DNA of 64,000 nt from NCBI GenBank assembly GCA_025352795.1, contig JANXSF010000102.1, positions 62,001 through 126,000 on the forward strand. The letters are read 5' to 3'. Of the stretch, positions 17,878-26,757 are shown in pieces (positions within the stretch are counted from its first letter, which is position 1; each line of letters opens with the position of its first letter). A program made the position numbers and the translations under genes. Source of the stretch: Acidobacteriota bacterium (GTDB taxonomy: Bacteria > Acidobacteriota > Terriglobia > Bryobacterales > Bryobacteraceae). Below the pieces are notes generated by a model. It was not told where the DNA came from. It searched no databases and worked only from the letters and a program-made list of their open reading frames with translations.

Positions 17878-18659
17878 TGCTTTTGCTTGGCCTCTTGCCA
17901 GTAAAGTTCCATTTCTGACACGGTGGAAGTCTCTGGTTCCCTACCCTGCTCTTCTAATCTCTTTTCCACATGACTGAAACGTTGTCGGAATTTGGTGTTT
18001 GTCTTGCGCAATGCTTCTTCAGGATCCACACCATGAAAGCGCGCCAGGTTCACCAACACGAACAATAAATCGCCGATCTCACCTTCTTTTTTCTCTTGCG
18101 ATTCTGCCCGTGACAGCTCCTCAACTTCCTCATGCAGCTTGTCGATCACTTGCTGCGAGTTCTCCCAATCGAACCCCGCCTTGGCTGCACGACGACTGAT
18201 TTCACGCGCTTCTGAAAGCGCTGGCATGGATCGCGGAATAGATCCCAACAACCCTTCGGCCTGCTTACCCTTCTTTACGTTTTCCTGTTTCTTAATTTCG
18301 TCCCAACGCTGTTTTACTTCATCGGCAGTGTTCGCCACACCCGTTCCAAAGATGTGCGGATGACGACGAATCAGCTTTTCGTTGATAGCATTGAGCGAAT
18401 CGTTGATGGTGAAGCGTCCTTCTTCTTTAGCGATCTGTGCCAGGAATACCGGCTGCAACAAAAGATCGCCCAACTCTTCTGCCAGTTGATCAAAGTCCTT
18501 GGTATCGATGGCTTCAATCACTTCGTAGGCTTCTTCAACAAGGTACTTTTTCAAGGAATCGTAGTTCTGTTCCAGGTCCCATGGGCAGCCATCTGGAGCG
18601 CGCAATTGTTCCATAATTGCCACCAATCGTTGGAATGGATCTGTAGGAAGAGGGGTCAA
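17874..18659 (-). CDS. mazG: nucleoside triphosphate pyrophosphohydrolase MazG
   Basis: This 261-residue protein has two MazG domains. The first has DGCPWDLEQNYDSLKKYLVEEAYEVIEAI followed by EELGDLLLQ, and the second contains LHEEVEELSRAESQEKKEGEIGDLLF. Both keep the EExxE/ExxD metal-binding helices. The enzyme hydrolyses non-canonical NTPs and ppGpp-type nucleotides to limit misincorporation. TTG at 18659 is the first usable start; no Shine-Dalgarno precedes it, but TATAAA (complement of 18668-18673) lies 8 nt upstream, suggesting a leaderless transcript. First gene of the five-gene operon. Confidence 0.93.
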   Translation of the reverse strand: MTPLPTDPFQRLVAIMEQLRAPDGCPWDLEQNYDSLKKYLVEEAYEVIEAIDTKDFDQLAEELGDLLLQPVFLAQIAKEEGRFTINDSLNAINEKLIRRHPHIFGTGVANTADEVKQRWDEIKKQENVKKGKQAEGLLGSIPRSMPALSEAREISRRAAKAGFDWENSQQVIDKLHEEVEELSRAESQEKKEGEIGDLLFVLVNLARFHGVDPEEALRKTNTKFRQRFSHVEKRLEEQGREPETSTVSEMELYWQEAKQKQ

Positions 18660-18721
18660 GGGGTGTCTTTATAAATGTAACATAGGGCCTATTCTGAAGC
18701 CCTTGCTATACTGAAGTTTCC
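18660..18721. promoter_or_regulatory. divergent promoter region with two -10-like boxes (mazG and argS)
   Basis: TATAAA on the minus strand (18668-18673) is 8 nt from the mazG TTG, and TATACT on the plus strand (18707-18712) is 9 nt from the argS GTG. Neither start has a Shine-Dalgarno. An imperfect inverted repeat (GGGC...GCCC, 18685-18702) lies between them. Both distances fit transcription starts at or very near the start codon. Confidence 0.4.
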
Positions 18722-20656
18722 GTGCTTCAAAGCCTAGAATCAACCATAATCAGCGAAGTGGCGGCCCATGTCCACATTCGCTACGGCATCACCTTGCCCG
18801 TTGTTGTCGAACAGCCAAAGCAATCCAACTTCGGCGAAATTGCGTTGCCCATTGCCTTTCAATTGGCCAAGGAATTGAAGCGTGCGCCCAAAGCAATTGC
18901 CACAGAACTGGTGGCGGAACTTCCCGCCCTTCCAGGAGTGCTATCGCTTGAAGTAGCGGGTAGCGGCTATATCAACATGCGATTGGATCGGGCCTATTAT
19001 GGCACTGAGACGTTGATGGGCGGACACAAGGCGGCAACACAGCCGGGCAAGATCATTGTTGAGCATACCAACATCAACCCCAACAAAGCGGCCCATATCG
19101 GCCACTTGCGCAACGCGATTTTGGGCGACACGTTCGTCCGCATGCTGCGCGCCGCTGGAAACAATGTGGAAGTGCAAAACTACATTGACAACACTGGCGT
19201 CCAAGTAGCCGACGTTGTTGTTGGCTTTCATTATCTGGAAAAAAAGTCCACTGCTGAAGTGCGAACCTTTGCCGCAGCACCCCGTTTCGATTACCTTTGT
19301 TGGGACCTCTACGCCCGCACTTCCTCCTATTACGGCGATCACAAAGAGGCGTTAGTGGAATTGCGCGCACAGACGCTGCACTCCATTGAAGCCGGTGAGG
19401 GAGAGCTAGCGGAACTGGCGACTGTTGTTGCCGACGCCATTGTTGCCTGCCACCTGAAGACCATGTTGCGACTGGGCATTGTGTACGATGTGCTTCCGCG
19501 CGAAAGTGAAATTCTGCATCTTGAGTTTTGGGCTCAAGCCTTTGAACTGCTCAAGGAACGCAAAGCCATCGAATTTGAAAACGAAGGTAAAAATAAAGGC
19601 TGTTGGGTGATGCGCGCCGAAGCTTTTGCATCCTCTGATGATGAGGATATGGACAAGGTGATTGTCCGCTCTAACGGCACGGTGACTTACGTTGGAAAAG
19701 ACATTGCGTATCAAATGTGGAAGTTTGGCCTGCTGGGCAAAGACTTCTTTTACAAGCTTTGGTACACCTATCCCGATGGCAAACAACTCTTCGCGTCGTC
19801 AGACATTCCGACTGGAGAAATTCATCAATTCGGCGCTGGCACCAAGGTGTTCAACGTCATTGATTCCCGCCAGTCCTACTTGCAAGACGTGGTTGTCGCC
19901 GGACTGCGCGCGTTAGATTTCGGCAAGCAGGCAGACAATTCCATCCACTTTTCCTATGAGATGGTGGCGCTGTCTCCGCGTACTTGCGTGGCGCTGAACA
20001 TCACCCTATCGGAAGAAGACCAGAAGAAACCTTACGTGGAAGTTTCCGGTCGTAAAGGTTTGGGGGTGAAGGCTGACGACCTGATCGACAAGCTGATTGA
20101 AAACGCCCAACGGGAAGTGAATTCGCGACATCCTGACGTGGACTCGGCTGCGCGTACCAAGGCGGCTACGGCCATTGCCATTGGAGCTTTACGCTACTTC
20201 ATGTTGAAGTACACTCGCAATTCAGTGATCGCTTTTGATTTCCAGGAAGCGTTGAGTTTCGAAGGGGAAACCGGTCCCTATGTGTTGTACGCCACCGTTC
20301 GTGCCCGAAAGATTCTGAAAAAACTGGACGCAGAGCTGCCCGATTTTAAAGCTGTCCTGAGCAGGGAATCCTTCGCCAAACAGCTTGCCGACGAAGAGTT
20401 GTGGCAGTACACGTTGGCCGCAACCCGCGCTGATTTGGCTATTGAAAAAGCCTTGGCTGCGGGCGAACCATCGCATATGGCTCGATTTGCTTTTCAGTTG
20501 GCACAATCGTTTAATAACTTTTATCACGGCTATCAGGTGATCTCTGAACAGGATGAGGAGAAGCGTATTTTCCTGATTTGGCTGACCGATCTATTCCGGT
20601 CACAACTGGAACGCTCTCTCGATATTTTAGGGATTGAAATGCCTGAGTTCATGTGA
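18722..20656 (+). CDS. argS: arginine--tRNA ligase
   Basis: The 644-residue protein is a class I arginyl-tRNA synthetase. The N-terminal Add-1 domain (about 1-105) is followed by NPNKAAHIGHLRNAILGD (HIGH at 125-128) and the Arg-binding HKEALVELR region. The C-terminal DALR anticodon-binding domain has EGETGPYVLYATVRARKIL and FAFQLAQSFNNFYHGYQVI. The canonical KMSKS is degenerate, as in many ArgRS (SGRKGLGVKADDLIDKL). Start is GTG at 18722 with no Shine-Dalgarno. Confidence 0.96.
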   Translation: MLQSLESTIISEVAAHVHIRYGITLPVVVEQPKQSNFGEIALPIAFQLAKELKRAPKAIATELVAELPALPGVLSLEVAGSGYINMRLDRAYYGTETLMGGHKAATQPGKIIVEHTNINPNKAAHIGHLRNAILGDTFVRMLRAAGNNVEVQNYIDNTGVQVADVVVGFHYLEKKSTAEVRTFAAAPRFDYLCWDLYARTSSYYGDHKEALVELRAQTLHSIEAGEGELAELATVVADAIVACHLKTMLRLGIVYDVLPRESEILHLEFWAQAFELLKERKAIEFENEGKNKGCWVMRAEAFASSDDEDMDKVIVRSNGTVTYVGKDIAYQMWKFGLLGKDFFYKLWYTYPDGKQLFASSDIPTGEIHQFGAGTKVFNVIDSRQSYLQDVVVAGLRALDFGKQADNSIHFSYEMVALSPRTCVALNITLSEEDQKKPYVEVSGRKGLGVKADDLIDKLIENAQREVNSRHPDVDSAARTKAATAIAIGALRYFMLKYTRNSVIAFDFQEALSFEGETGPYVLYATVRARKILKKLDAELPDFKAVLSRESFAKQLADEELWQYTLAATRADLAIEKALAAGEPSHMARFAFQLAQSFNNFYHGYQVISEQDEEKRIFLIWLTDLFRSQLERSLDILGIEMPEFM

Positions 20657-20700
20657 TGGAGTTGGATAGTCTTTTGCCATGCAGTCGGCAAGGCAAGAAT

Positions 20701-20722
20701 GGACAGGCAGGGATGCCTGTCC
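20701..20722. terminator. perfect 9-bp hairpin between convergent argS and MBL gene
   Basis: GGACAGGCA and TGCCTGTCC pair perfectly around GGGA. It lies between the argS stop (20656) and the stop of the convergent hydrolase gene (20729), so it can end transcripts from both sides. There is no strong T-run (CACATTTTAC on the plus strand), so it may rather be a dispersed REP-like element. Confidence 0.5.
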
Positions 20723-20728
20723 CACATT

Positions 20729-21565
20729 TTACAGTTCGTCGAACAAGCCGGGCAGAGCGCGTTGCTTTAGGCCAGGAACGCCCCACCCAAGATCATCCAC
20801 TTGAATTGCAGCAATCGCATCTTCCTTCGATTTACCCTGCTTCTTCAGCGTCTGCATGCGATTTCTTAGCGTCTCAAACTTTGCGTTCCATGCAGCCAGA
20901 TCCGCTTTCTTACTGATCGGACCATGCCCAGGAATCACCGTATCGGCCTCCAACTTCAAGGCATTGTAAATCGACTTGGTCCATTCCACGCCACTTCCGC
21001 CGCCTGCATAATCGATGAAAGGTCCGCCGGTATTGAACATGTCACCCAGGTGCATTACGCGATGCGCCGGGAACAACACTGTAATATCTCCATTGGTATG
21101 GCCGCGACCAAAATAGTAGGCTCGAACTTCTTTGCCGCCCAAGTGGATGGCTGTTTCAGATCCAAATGTCAGCCGTGGAATACCAGGCATCTTTCCCGCC
21201 ACCATTTTTTCACGGGCATTCTTGTGTTGCACAATTTCCAGACCAGCATTCGCTTCCATCATTTTTTGATTCCCACCAGTGTGGTCGCCATGATGATGAG
21301 TGTTGATAATGTAGCGAATTGGCTTGGTGCTGATGGCTTTTACTTTGGCCAAAATCTCTGGCACATCTTTTTCAAATTTGTCATCCACCAGAATTAAACC
21401 GTCATCGGTGGTGAACACCGCCACATTTCCGCCATTGCCAACAATGACGTGCAGGTCATCAGCAATCTTTTCCACGGTAAGCCCAGGCTGCTGGGAATTG
21501 CCCAGCCACAAGCCTCCCATAACCATCATTAACGCGCCCATGCGCAGTACCAATGTGTTTTTCAA
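20729..21565 (-). CDS. secreted MBL-fold metallohydrolase
   Basis: The 278-residue protein has an N-terminal signal-type hydrophobic segment (LVLRMGALMMVMGGLWLGNS) and the metallo-beta-lactamase ligands: HHHGDH (90-95), H156 (GHTNGD), D175 (LGDMF) and H214 (PGHGP). It is a binuclear-metal hydrolase, probably periplasmic. It is closer to the quinoprotein-relay SoxH-like/B3-like exported hydrolases than to true beta-lactamases, and substrate is unknown. It starts with TTG preceded by GGGAGG. Hydrolysis of beta-lactams should not be assumed from the fold. Confidence 0.87.
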   Translation of the reverse strand: MKNTLVLRMGALMMVMGGLWLGNSQQPGLTVEKIADDLHVIVGNGGNVAVFTTDDGLILVDDKFEKDVPEILAKVKAISTKPIRYIINTHHHGDHTGGNQKMMEANAGLEIVQHKNAREKMVAGKMPGIPRLTFGSETAIHLGGKEVRAYYFGRGHTNGDITVLFPAHRVMHLGDMFNTGGPFIDYAGGGSGVEWTKSIYNALKLEADTVIPGHGPISKKADLAAWNAKFETLRNRMQTLKKQGKSKEDAIAAIQVDDLGWGVPGLKQRALPGLFDEL

Positions 21566-21629
21566 AAGGTACCTCCCTTTAGCGGGTTATCCTAACACAT
21601 TCACTACCTGTTACGATGGTTGAATCCCC

Positions 21630-23030
21630 ATGGCATTGCGTTTCTACAATACCCTGACACAACAGGTTCAGGAATTTGTGCCTGCTGACGGCAAAACTGT
21701 CCGCATGTACACTTGCGGTCCCACCGTCTACAATTTTGTCCACATTGGCAATCTGCGCACGTTCACTTTTCAGGACTTGCTAAGGCGCTGGTTGCGTGCC
21801 AGCGGCTTTGCGCTGAACCACGTGATGAACATCACCGACGTGGAAGACAAGATTATCCGCAGCGCCACCGCTGCTGGTCAGACCATTCAGGAATACACCA
21901 AACCGTACGAAGAAGCGTTCCTTGAAGATTGCGCCACTTTGCGTTTCGAAAAGCCAGAGCGCATTGTCCGCGCCACTGAACATATTCCAGAAATGGCTGA
22001 CTTGATCCAAAAGCTTTCCGATAAAGGAATGACCTACACCAGCGATGGGTCCGTCTACTACCGCATTTCGCAGTTCAAAGAATATGGCAAGCTTTCTCAT
22101 AACGACTTTGCCGGAATGCGCGCCGGTGCCCGTGTGGACGTGGATGAGTACGACAAAGACGATGCCCGTGATTTCGTTTTGTGGAAGATGAAAAAGGAAG
22201 GCGAACCTTCCTGGCAAACGGCCATTGGCGACGGTCGACCAGGCTGGCATATTGAGTGCTCCGCCATGGCCATGAAGTATCTTGGCGACACGTTGGACAT
22301 CCATGCAGGCGGCGTTGATCTGGTGTTTCCGCATCATGAAAATGAAATCGCCCAATCCGAAGCGGTCACAGGCAAACCCTTCTCGCGATTCTGGTTGCAC
22401 TCTGAACATCTGATTGTTGAAGGCCAGAAGATGTCGAAATCCCTGGGCAACTTTTATACGCTACGCGATTTGATGGCGTTGGGATATCAGCCGGAAATCA
22501 TTCGTTATTTGTTGACGCAAGTGCCTTACCGCAACAAGCTGAACTTTACCATGGACGGTTTGAAGGCTGCTGCCACGGCCATTGATCGATTGCGCAATTA
22601 CAAATTACGACTGGAAACCGATAAGTATCCGGTCGGAGCAAATGGCGAAATTGAAAAGCGAATCGTCCAGGCCAAATTGGATTTCATCGGGTCCATGGAT
22701 GACGACTTGAACACAGCCGGTGCCTTGGCCGCCGTGTTTGAATTGATTCGCGATACCAACACGGCGATGGATGTTGGCCAGTTTTTTGAAGACAACCGGG
22801 CATCGGCATTGGCTTTCCTAAAGACCTTCGATTCCGTGTTCGACGTTCTTGAAGTCACCGCTGTGGAAGGCTCACTTTCCGATGCCGACATAGACACCCT
22901 GGTTGCCGAACGCACTGCTGCGAAAAAGGCCAAGGACTTTGCCGGTGCCGATCGATTGCGCAATGAACTGTTGGAAAAAGGCATCGTTTTGGAAGATACA
23001 AAAGAAGGTGTCCGCTGGAAGAGAAAGTGA
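21630..23030 (+). CDS. cysS: cysteine--tRNA ligase
   Basis: A 466-residue class I cysteinyl-tRNA synthetase. Visible are the zinc Cys in MYTCGPTVY (C29), HIGNLRTFTFQDLLRRW (HIGN at 38-41), GWHIECSAMAMKYLG with the second zinc Cys, HHENEIAQSEA, and KMSKSLGNFYTL near residue 265. Length and order are normal. No Shine-Dalgarno precedes the ATG. Its stop overlaps the alternative GTG start of the PLP enzyme, giving an operon with the methyltransferase downstream. Confidence 0.97.
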   Translation: MALRFYNTLTQQVQEFVPADGKTVRMYTCGPTVYNFVHIGNLRTFTFQDLLRRWLRASGFALNHVMNITDVEDKIIRSATAAGQTIQEYTKPYEEAFLEDCATLRFEKPERIVRATEHIPEMADLIQKLSDKGMTYTSDGSVYYRISQFKEYGKLSHNDFAGMRAGARVDVDEYDKDDARDFVLWKMKKEGEPSWQTAIGDGRPGWHIECSAMAMKYLGDTLDIHAGGVDLVFPHHENEIAQSEAVTGKPFSRFWLHSEHLIVEGQKMSKSLGNFYTLRDLMALGYQPEIIRYLLTQVPYRNKLNFTMDGLKAAATAIDRLRNYKLRLETDKYPVGANGEIEKRIVQAKLDFIGSMDDDLNTAGALAAVFELIRDTNTAMDVGQFFEDNRASALAFLKTFDSVFDVLEVTAVEGSLSDADIDTLVAERTAAKKAKDFAGADRLRNELLEKGIVLEDTKEGVRWKRK

Positions 23031-23032
23031 GT

Positions 23033-24211
23033 ATGGAAATCAATACAAAAGCGGTGCATGTTGGGGATCGTCGCAAGCCCGGGGCCTTTGTACCCGTTAC
23101 GACGCCCATCTACACGGCGGCCACTTACCTGTACGAAAATGTGGAAACGCTGGACAAAGTTTTCGCTCATGAAGTGGAAGGCTACGCCTATGCTCGCTAC
23201 GATAATCCCAATAACTCAGGGCTGGAAGAAATCTGTACCGCGCTCGAAAATGGTCACGGCTCTTTGGCCTGTGCATCGGGCATGGCGGCATTGCAATTGG
23301 CACTTACTGCCGCGTTGATTGACAGACGAAAACACATCTTAGCCGCTAGTGCATTGTATGGTGCCACAACCAATTTACTGATGAACGTGCTGGCTCCCTT
23401 TGGTGTGGAAACAACTTTTGTAGACATCACGGATCTGGCTGCAGTCGCCGAAGCGATTCAGGAAAACAAGCCCGGCTGCATTCTGATGGAATCCATTTCC
23501 AATCCGTTATTGCGGGTTGGTGACATTGCAAAAATTGCCGCGCTGGCCCATGCCAACGGTGCGGCACTCATTGTGGACAACACCTTTGCATCGCCAATGA
23601 TTGTGTGCCCTTTGGATCTTGGTGCGCATATTGTGGTGCATAGTCTGACGAAATATCTTTCTGGACATGGTGACACCATGGGCGGCGTGATCATCACCGA
23701 TGCTGCACATTTACCTGTGATCCGTTCACTATCGCGCACCTATGGCCCAATCCTGGGGCCGTTTGACAGCTATTTGTGCTTCCGTGGCATCAAGACGTTT
23801 CCATTGCGCATGGAAAGGCAGTGCAATAATGCTATTGCCGTGGCCCGCTTTTTGGAACAACACGCCTGTGTGGAACGAGTGCACTTTCCTGATCAGACAG
23901 ACCATCCCGATAAGCAAACCATCGCTCAGCAATTCGCCCCTGGCCTGTTCGGAGGTATTGTCACTTTCCTGGTGAAGGACGCAGCCAAGCAGGATGTCAT
24001 GAACTTTATGGATCGGCTGAAGCTGATTGTTTGCGGCACTTCACTTGGTGATGTGCATAGCCTGATGCTGTATCCGCTGATTGCATCGCATCGGGATCTG
24101 TCACCGAAGCAGCGTCAACGGCAGGGGATTCACGACAATTTGGTACGTCTCTCAGTGGGTATAGAATCGGCGAAAGATATCTGTGCTGATTTGGATCAGG
24201 CTCTGCGTTAA
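23033..24211 (+). CDS. PLP-dependent trans-sulfuration enzyme (cystathionine/methionine gamma-lyase family)
   Basis: This 392-residue protein belongs to the Cys/Met metabolism PLP family. YARYDNPNNSGLEEICTALE, SGMAALQLAL, DNTFASP and HSLTKYLSGHGDTMGG (PLP Lys at residue 207) are all present. The ATG at 23033 is preferred over the GTG at 23027, which overlaps the cysS stop. GGAAGAG lies about 9 nt upstream. The family includes cystathionine gamma-synthase, cystathionine gamma-lyase, methionine gamma-lyase and O-acetylhomoserine sulfhydrylase. Residues that separate these cannot be judged reliably here. Context beside cysS suggests Cys/Met supply. Confidence 0.88.
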   Translation: MEINTKAVHVGDRRKPGAFVPVTTPIYTAATYLYENVETLDKVFAHEVEGYAYARYDNPNNSGLEEICTALENGHGSLACASGMAALQLALTAALIDRRKHILAASALYGATTNLLMNVLAPFGVETTFVDITDLAAVAEAIQENKPGCILMESISNPLLRVGDIAKIAALAHANGAALIVDNTFASPMIVCPLDLGAHIVVHSLTKYLSGHGDTMGGVIITDAAHLPVIRSLSRTYGPILGPFDSYLCFRGIKTFPLRMERQCNNAIAVARFLEQHACVERVHFPDQTDHPDKQTIAQQFAPGLFGGIVTFLVKDAAKQDVMNFMDRLKLIVCGTSLGDVHSLMLYPLIASHRDLSPKQRQRQGIHDNLVRLSVGIESAKDICADLDQALR

Positions 24212-25129
24212 ATGTCCGCGCCGCGCAACCGGACACTCCGTTTAACTAGGGCGGAGGAACGCCGGTTGCGGCCCCGACTTAGCTCTTTGACACCTGCGTC
24301 TTCGTTAAAAACTACGCTGGACAAAACCATTCATCAAGATCTATTCGCTGCTCTGCCGCTGCTGCCTGCGGCTTGCGCGGACATGATCTTCATTGATCCG
24401 CCTTACAACCTGAACAAGTCTTTCGGCACGTCAATATTTCGGGCGCGTACACTGGAAGCATATGCGGAATGGTTGGAATCATGGCTGCCTGCTGTGTTGC
24501 GCACAGCCAAGCCACAGGCCACGGTTTACCTTTGTGGCGATTGGCGGTCTTCTGCAGCACTGCATCAGGTTGCTGCGAAATATCTTACGATCCGCAACCG
24601 CATTACCTGGGAACGGGAGAAGGGTCGCGGGGCTGCGCATAACTGGAAAAGTTCCAGTGAAGATATTTTCTTTTGCACTTGCTCAGAAGCATATTACTTC
24701 AGCGTGGAAGCAGTAAAATTGCGCCGACGGGTCCTGGCCCCTTATCGCAACGCAAGCGGAGAACCCAAAGATTGGCAGCAATCGGCCAAAGGAAATTACC
24801 GCGATACATTCCCTTCCAACTTGTGGACCGATGTAACTATTCCATTTTGGTCCATGCCGGAAAATACAGATCATCCCGCTCAAAAACCAGAAAAACTTTT
24901 GGCCAAGTTGATCCTTGCCAGCACACGCGAAGGTGACCTGGTGCTGGATCCATTTCTAGGTTCGGGAACAACGAGTGTTGTGGCGAAGAAATTAGGGCGC
25001 CACTGGATGGGGATTGAGCAGAACCTGAAGTACTGTTTACTGGCCGAAAAAAGGTTGGAGTTGGCTGAGTCCGATCGGACGATTCAAGGTTATGAGGACG
25101 GCGTGTTTTGGGAACGGAACTCCCGTTAA
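24212..25129 (+). CDS. site-specific DNA methyltransferase, beta class (orphan)
   Basis: The 305-residue amino-methyltransferase has DPPYN at 62-66 (motif IV), HPAQKPEKLL at 221-230 (motif X region) and DPFLGSGTT at 246-254 (motif I, SAM binding). DPPY before FxGxG is the beta-class order of CcrM/HinfI-type enzymes, so N6-adenine or N4-cytosine methylation is expected. The start abuts the preceding stop (TAAATG). No restriction endonuclease, specificity subunit or mismatch gene is beside it, so it looks solitary. Recognition sequence is unknown. Its Arg-rich N-terminus (residues 5-35) may add DNA contacts. Confidence 0.9.
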   Translation: MSAPRNRTLRLTRAEERRLRPRLSSLTPASSLKTTLDKTIHQDLFAALPLLPAACADMIFIDPPYNLNKSFGTSIFRARTLEAYAEWLESWLPAVLRTAKPQATVYLCGDWRSSAALHQVAAKYLTIRNRITWEREKGRGAAHNWKSSSEDIFFCTCSEAYYFSVEAVKLRRRVLAPYRNASGEPKDWQQSAKGNYRDTFPSNLWTDVTIPFWSMPENTDHPAQKPEKLLAKLILASTREGDLVLDPFLGSGTTSVVAKKLGRHWMGIEQNLKYCLLAEKRLELAESDRTIQGYEDGVFWERNSR

Positions 25130-25728
25130 AACAGGTCGCTCATCATTTCCGCTACTTGCTGATCCATCTGCGATTCGCTGCTCTTTAGTGACCACATCAC
25201 TCGACCACGATCACCGATGGGCCGGTTCTGACTTAATTTGAACTTGCCTTCCATTCTATCAATCGGCATTTCAAACGCTACTATGCCGCGAATCAAATTG
25301 TCGATGTGTTGCGCATCCACATCAAAGCCCCAAGGACTTTCCCGAGCCGATTCATACTTGCTCACTAACCGTTCCAGCAACTGCTTCACTGAATTTGGAT
25401 CAGATATCACTCGCGGTTTACCGTGAATGTGAACTGCCGTGTAATTCCAGGTAGGAACGGAGGTCTGCGGTTCGGCGTACCAGGAAGGAGAAACGTAGGC
25501 GTGCGGTCCGTGAAAAATAGCGAGTGCTTGAAGGCCAGCCTCAATATCCTTTGCCTGTGGATTCCCGCGGGCAACGTGCCCTACCAAGTTGGAGCCTTCA
25601 AGCAATAACGGAAGATGGGAGGACATTAGTTCTTGGCCATGAGTGATCAACATTCCAAAACTATTCGCGGCAGCAAATTGTCTTAGAACGTGCTCATCAT
25701 TTACGCGGAAGTGTTCAGGAATGTACAC
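25126..25728 (-). CDS. FMN-binding negative transcriptional regulator (PaiB family)
   Basis: A 200-residue PaiB-like protein. The start MYIPEHFRVNDEHVLRQFAA is typical, followed by THGQELMSSHLPLLL, GHVARGNPQ, and VHIHGKPRVI. PaiB of Bacillus subtilis represses sporulation and protease genes and binds FMN through a split-barrel fold. The target here is unknown. It is the last gene of the leftward pteridine operon, 24 bases after the 120-aa gene, and its stop overlaps the convergent methyltransferase by 4 bases. Confidence 0.88.
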   Translation of the reverse strand: MYIPEHFRVNDEHVLRQFAAANSFGMLITHGQELMSSHLPLLLEGSNLVGHVARGNPQAKDIEAGLQALAIFHGPHAYVSPSWYAEPQTSVPTWNYTAVHIHGKPRVISDPNSVKQLLERLVSKYESARESPWGFDVDAQHIDNLIRGIVAFEMPIDRMEGKFKLSQNRPIGDRGRVMWSLKSSESQMDQQVAEMMSDLF

Positions 25729-25752
25729 TTTGGTAATTCTAACGAAAATGCA

Positions 25753-26115
25753 TTACGCTTCGCTTGAAACTACGTCCAACGATTCCGCAGCATGCTTCAT
25801 TTCTGCGTAGCTTAATGTAATTAGCGTCTTCTCAATATTTTCGCCAGTCTGAAGCATTGATGTCAGGTGAGCTGCTGCTAATTTACAGCACCAGGGATCT
25901 GATAAGATGCGTCCGGTTTCAGCACTAAGTTTGAGTAGAAAGGGGTGGGAAAGCGCCAACACTTTTTCTTCTTCAATCCCGCCTGAGGTGATTTCAAACT
26001 TCACGTCCACGGCATCGGCATGACGAATGGTGATGGCATTTTGCTGCCATTTGAATTCAACCAGACAGGGTGTTCCGAATGAGTCGGTCACTGAGAAATT
26101 ACGGTAGTTCTCCAT
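25753..26115 (-). CDS. conserved hypothetical protein (120 aa)
   Basis: A small cytosolic protein with YRNFSVTDSFGTPCLVEFKW, strands in the first half and helices in the second, including a Cys pair (WCCKLAAAHLTSML). No named family is recognised. It lies 26 bases after folE and 24 bases before the PaiB-like gene, so it is likely part of the same operon. Confidence 0.65.
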   Translation of the reverse strand: MENYRNFSVTDSFGTPCLVEFKWQQNAITIRHADAVDVKFEITSGGIEEEKVLALSHPFLLKLSAETGRILSDPWCCKLAAAHLTSMLQTGENIEKTLITLSYAEMKHAAESLDVVSSEA

Positions 26116-26141
26116 TAATAACTATTGTACCGAAAAAAACT

Positions 26142-26738
26142 TTAATCAATACCCGAACGGCGCACTAGCGAAAGAAACTCCGAACGAGTTTCCTTCGCAC
26201 GAAATGCGCCGAGCATGGAACTGGTGACGGTGCTGGAACATTGCTTTTCCACGCCGCGCATCATCATGCAAAAATGTCTCGCTTCTACGATCACGCCCAC
26301 ACCTTTGGGCTGTGTCACTTCTTGAATTGCTTCAGCAATCTGATGCGTCAAGCGTTCCTGCACCTGCAAACGACGTGAAAACATATCAATGATTCTGGGG
26401 ATTTTGCTCAACCCGATCACTTTGCCTTCGGGCAGATATGCCACATGGACTTTGCCATAGAAGGGCAACATATGATGCTCACACAGGCTGTAAAATTCAA
26501 TGTCCTTGACGATCACCATCTCGTCATAGTCGACCTTAAACATCGCGTCATTCACCAAGTCGTCCAAGTTTTTGGTGTAGCCGCTGGTCAAATATTGCAT
26601 GGCCTTCTCAAAGCGTAAAGGAGTGCGCAGCAGCCCTTCCCGCTCAGGATCTTCGCCCAAACTGGTCAGCATGTTTCGCACCAGTCCGGCAATATCCAGA
26701 TTGGGCGCAATTGCAAGGTCTTCAATTTCCCGTTTCAT
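26142..26738 (-). CDS. folE: GTP cyclohydrolase I
   Basis: This 198-residue enzyme opens the guanine ring of GTP and rearranges it to dihydroneopterin triphosphate, the first step to folate and biopterins. Zinc and catalytic motifs are [21 protein letters not shown], and [15 protein letters not shown] carries the third zinc Cys. The ATG at 26738 has GAGAG 6 bases upstream, whereas ATGs at 26756 and 26750 lack a Shine-Dalgarno. It follows the two PTPS genes. Confidence 0.95.
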   Translation of the reverse strand: MKREIEDLAIAPNLDIAGLVRNMLTSLGEDPEREGLLRTPLRFEKAMQYLTSGYTKNLDDLVNDAMFKVDYDEMVIVKDIEFYSLCEHHMLPFYGKVHVAYLPEGKVIGLSKIPRIIDMFSRRLQVQERLTHQIAEAIQEVTQPKGVGVIVEARHFCMMMRGVEKQCSSTVTSSMLGAFRAKETRSEFLSLVRRSGID

Positions 26739-26757
26739 GGTTGCTCTCATTTGCATG

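Noticed and set aside
20729-21565. Beta-lactam resistance gene
   Set aside because: The MBL fold with HHHGDH is shared by many hydrolases; nothing specific to beta-lactamases was seen.
24212-25129. Restriction-modification system
   Set aside because: No endonuclease, specificity subunit or helicase gene is next to the methyltransferase; the neighbours are cysS, a PLP enzyme and a PaiB-like gene.
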